From the NCBI GenBank assembly GCA_029210865.1, contig JARGGE010000191.1:1-5986 (forward strand): DNA of 5,986 nucleotides, in the 5' to 3' direction. This document shows, piece by piece, positions 5,950 to 5,986 of this stretch. Every line of letters begins with the position of its first letter. The stretch's first letter is position 1. Made by a program: the position numbers and the translations under genes. Source of the DNA: Trueperaceae bacterium (GTDB taxonomy: Bacteria > Deinococcota > Deinococci > Deinococcales > Trueperaceae). The notes beneath the pieces are model-generated. The model had not been told where the DNA came from. It saw only the letters and a program-made list of their open reading frames with translations, and made no database searches.

Positions 5950-5955
5950 AGGCTA
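5950..5955 (-). promoter_or_regulatory. Possible -10 box of a leaderless mrp promoter
   Basis: TAGCCT (5955-5950 on the minus strand) fits TANNNT and resembles the TAGGCT boxes of the other two promoters here. Only 5 nt separate it from the mrp ATG, so transcription would begin at or next to the A of ATG. No clear -35 and no Shine-Dalgarno are seen. Leaderless genes of this layout are common in Deinococcus. Confidence 0.45.
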
Positions 5956-5986
5956 CCAGCCCCGCCCGCGGCGCGCGCGGCGCGCC

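Overview
The window is very GC-rich bacterial chromosomal DNA carrying housekeeping genes. From memory, the L25/Ctc protein resembles Deinococcus L25 (the stretch around KAFDR...VQM.KRKR..HVDFY). A T-box leader plus a -10 element placed directly before a start codon, as in the leaderless genes common in Deinococcus, also fit. I infer a GC-rich member of Deinococcota, possibly Trueperaceae-like. This taxonomic call is tentative. I see no mobile element, CRISPR array, rRNA or tRNA gene.

Left part, plus strand (1-1808): the 3' end of prs (PRPP synthetase), then a sigma70-type promoter, then rplY/ctc (ribosomal protein L25) and pth (peptidyl-tRNA hydrolase). The order prs-ctc-pth is the one known from Bacillus and relatives. 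The rplY mRNA has a leader of about 85 nt with two hairpins. The pth reading frame is intact through its catalytic residues but has no ATG, GTG or TTG before the conserved N-terminal motif, so its start is disputed.

Middle part, minus strand (1819-4804): valS (valyl-tRNA synthetase), convergent with pth across a 10-nt gap. It is preceded by a 355-nt untranslated leader that I read as a T-box riboswitch. The leader has an AGUA/GAA specifier loop presenting a GUC (Val) codon, an AGCGAG/GGUGCGAG distal region, further hairpins, and the T-box core GGUGGUACCGCG whose UGGU would pair with the ACCA end of uncharged tRNA-Val. The leader should raise ValRS synthesis when tRNA-Val is uncharged. How the signal is passed on (termination or translation) is unclear, because no U-run follows any hairpin.

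Right part, minus strand (4811-5955): mrp/apbC (MIP18 domain plus ParA-like ATPase, Fe-S cluster carrier family). It is followed by a perfect 15-bp inverted repeat that looks like its terminator and that also contains the -35 box of the valS promoter. A TAGCCT box 5 nt before the mrp ATG suggests a leaderless message.

The genes share themes of translation (L25, Pth, ValRS), nucleotide precursor supply (Prs) and Fe-S assembly (Mrp). The most interesting non-coding element is the valS T-box.
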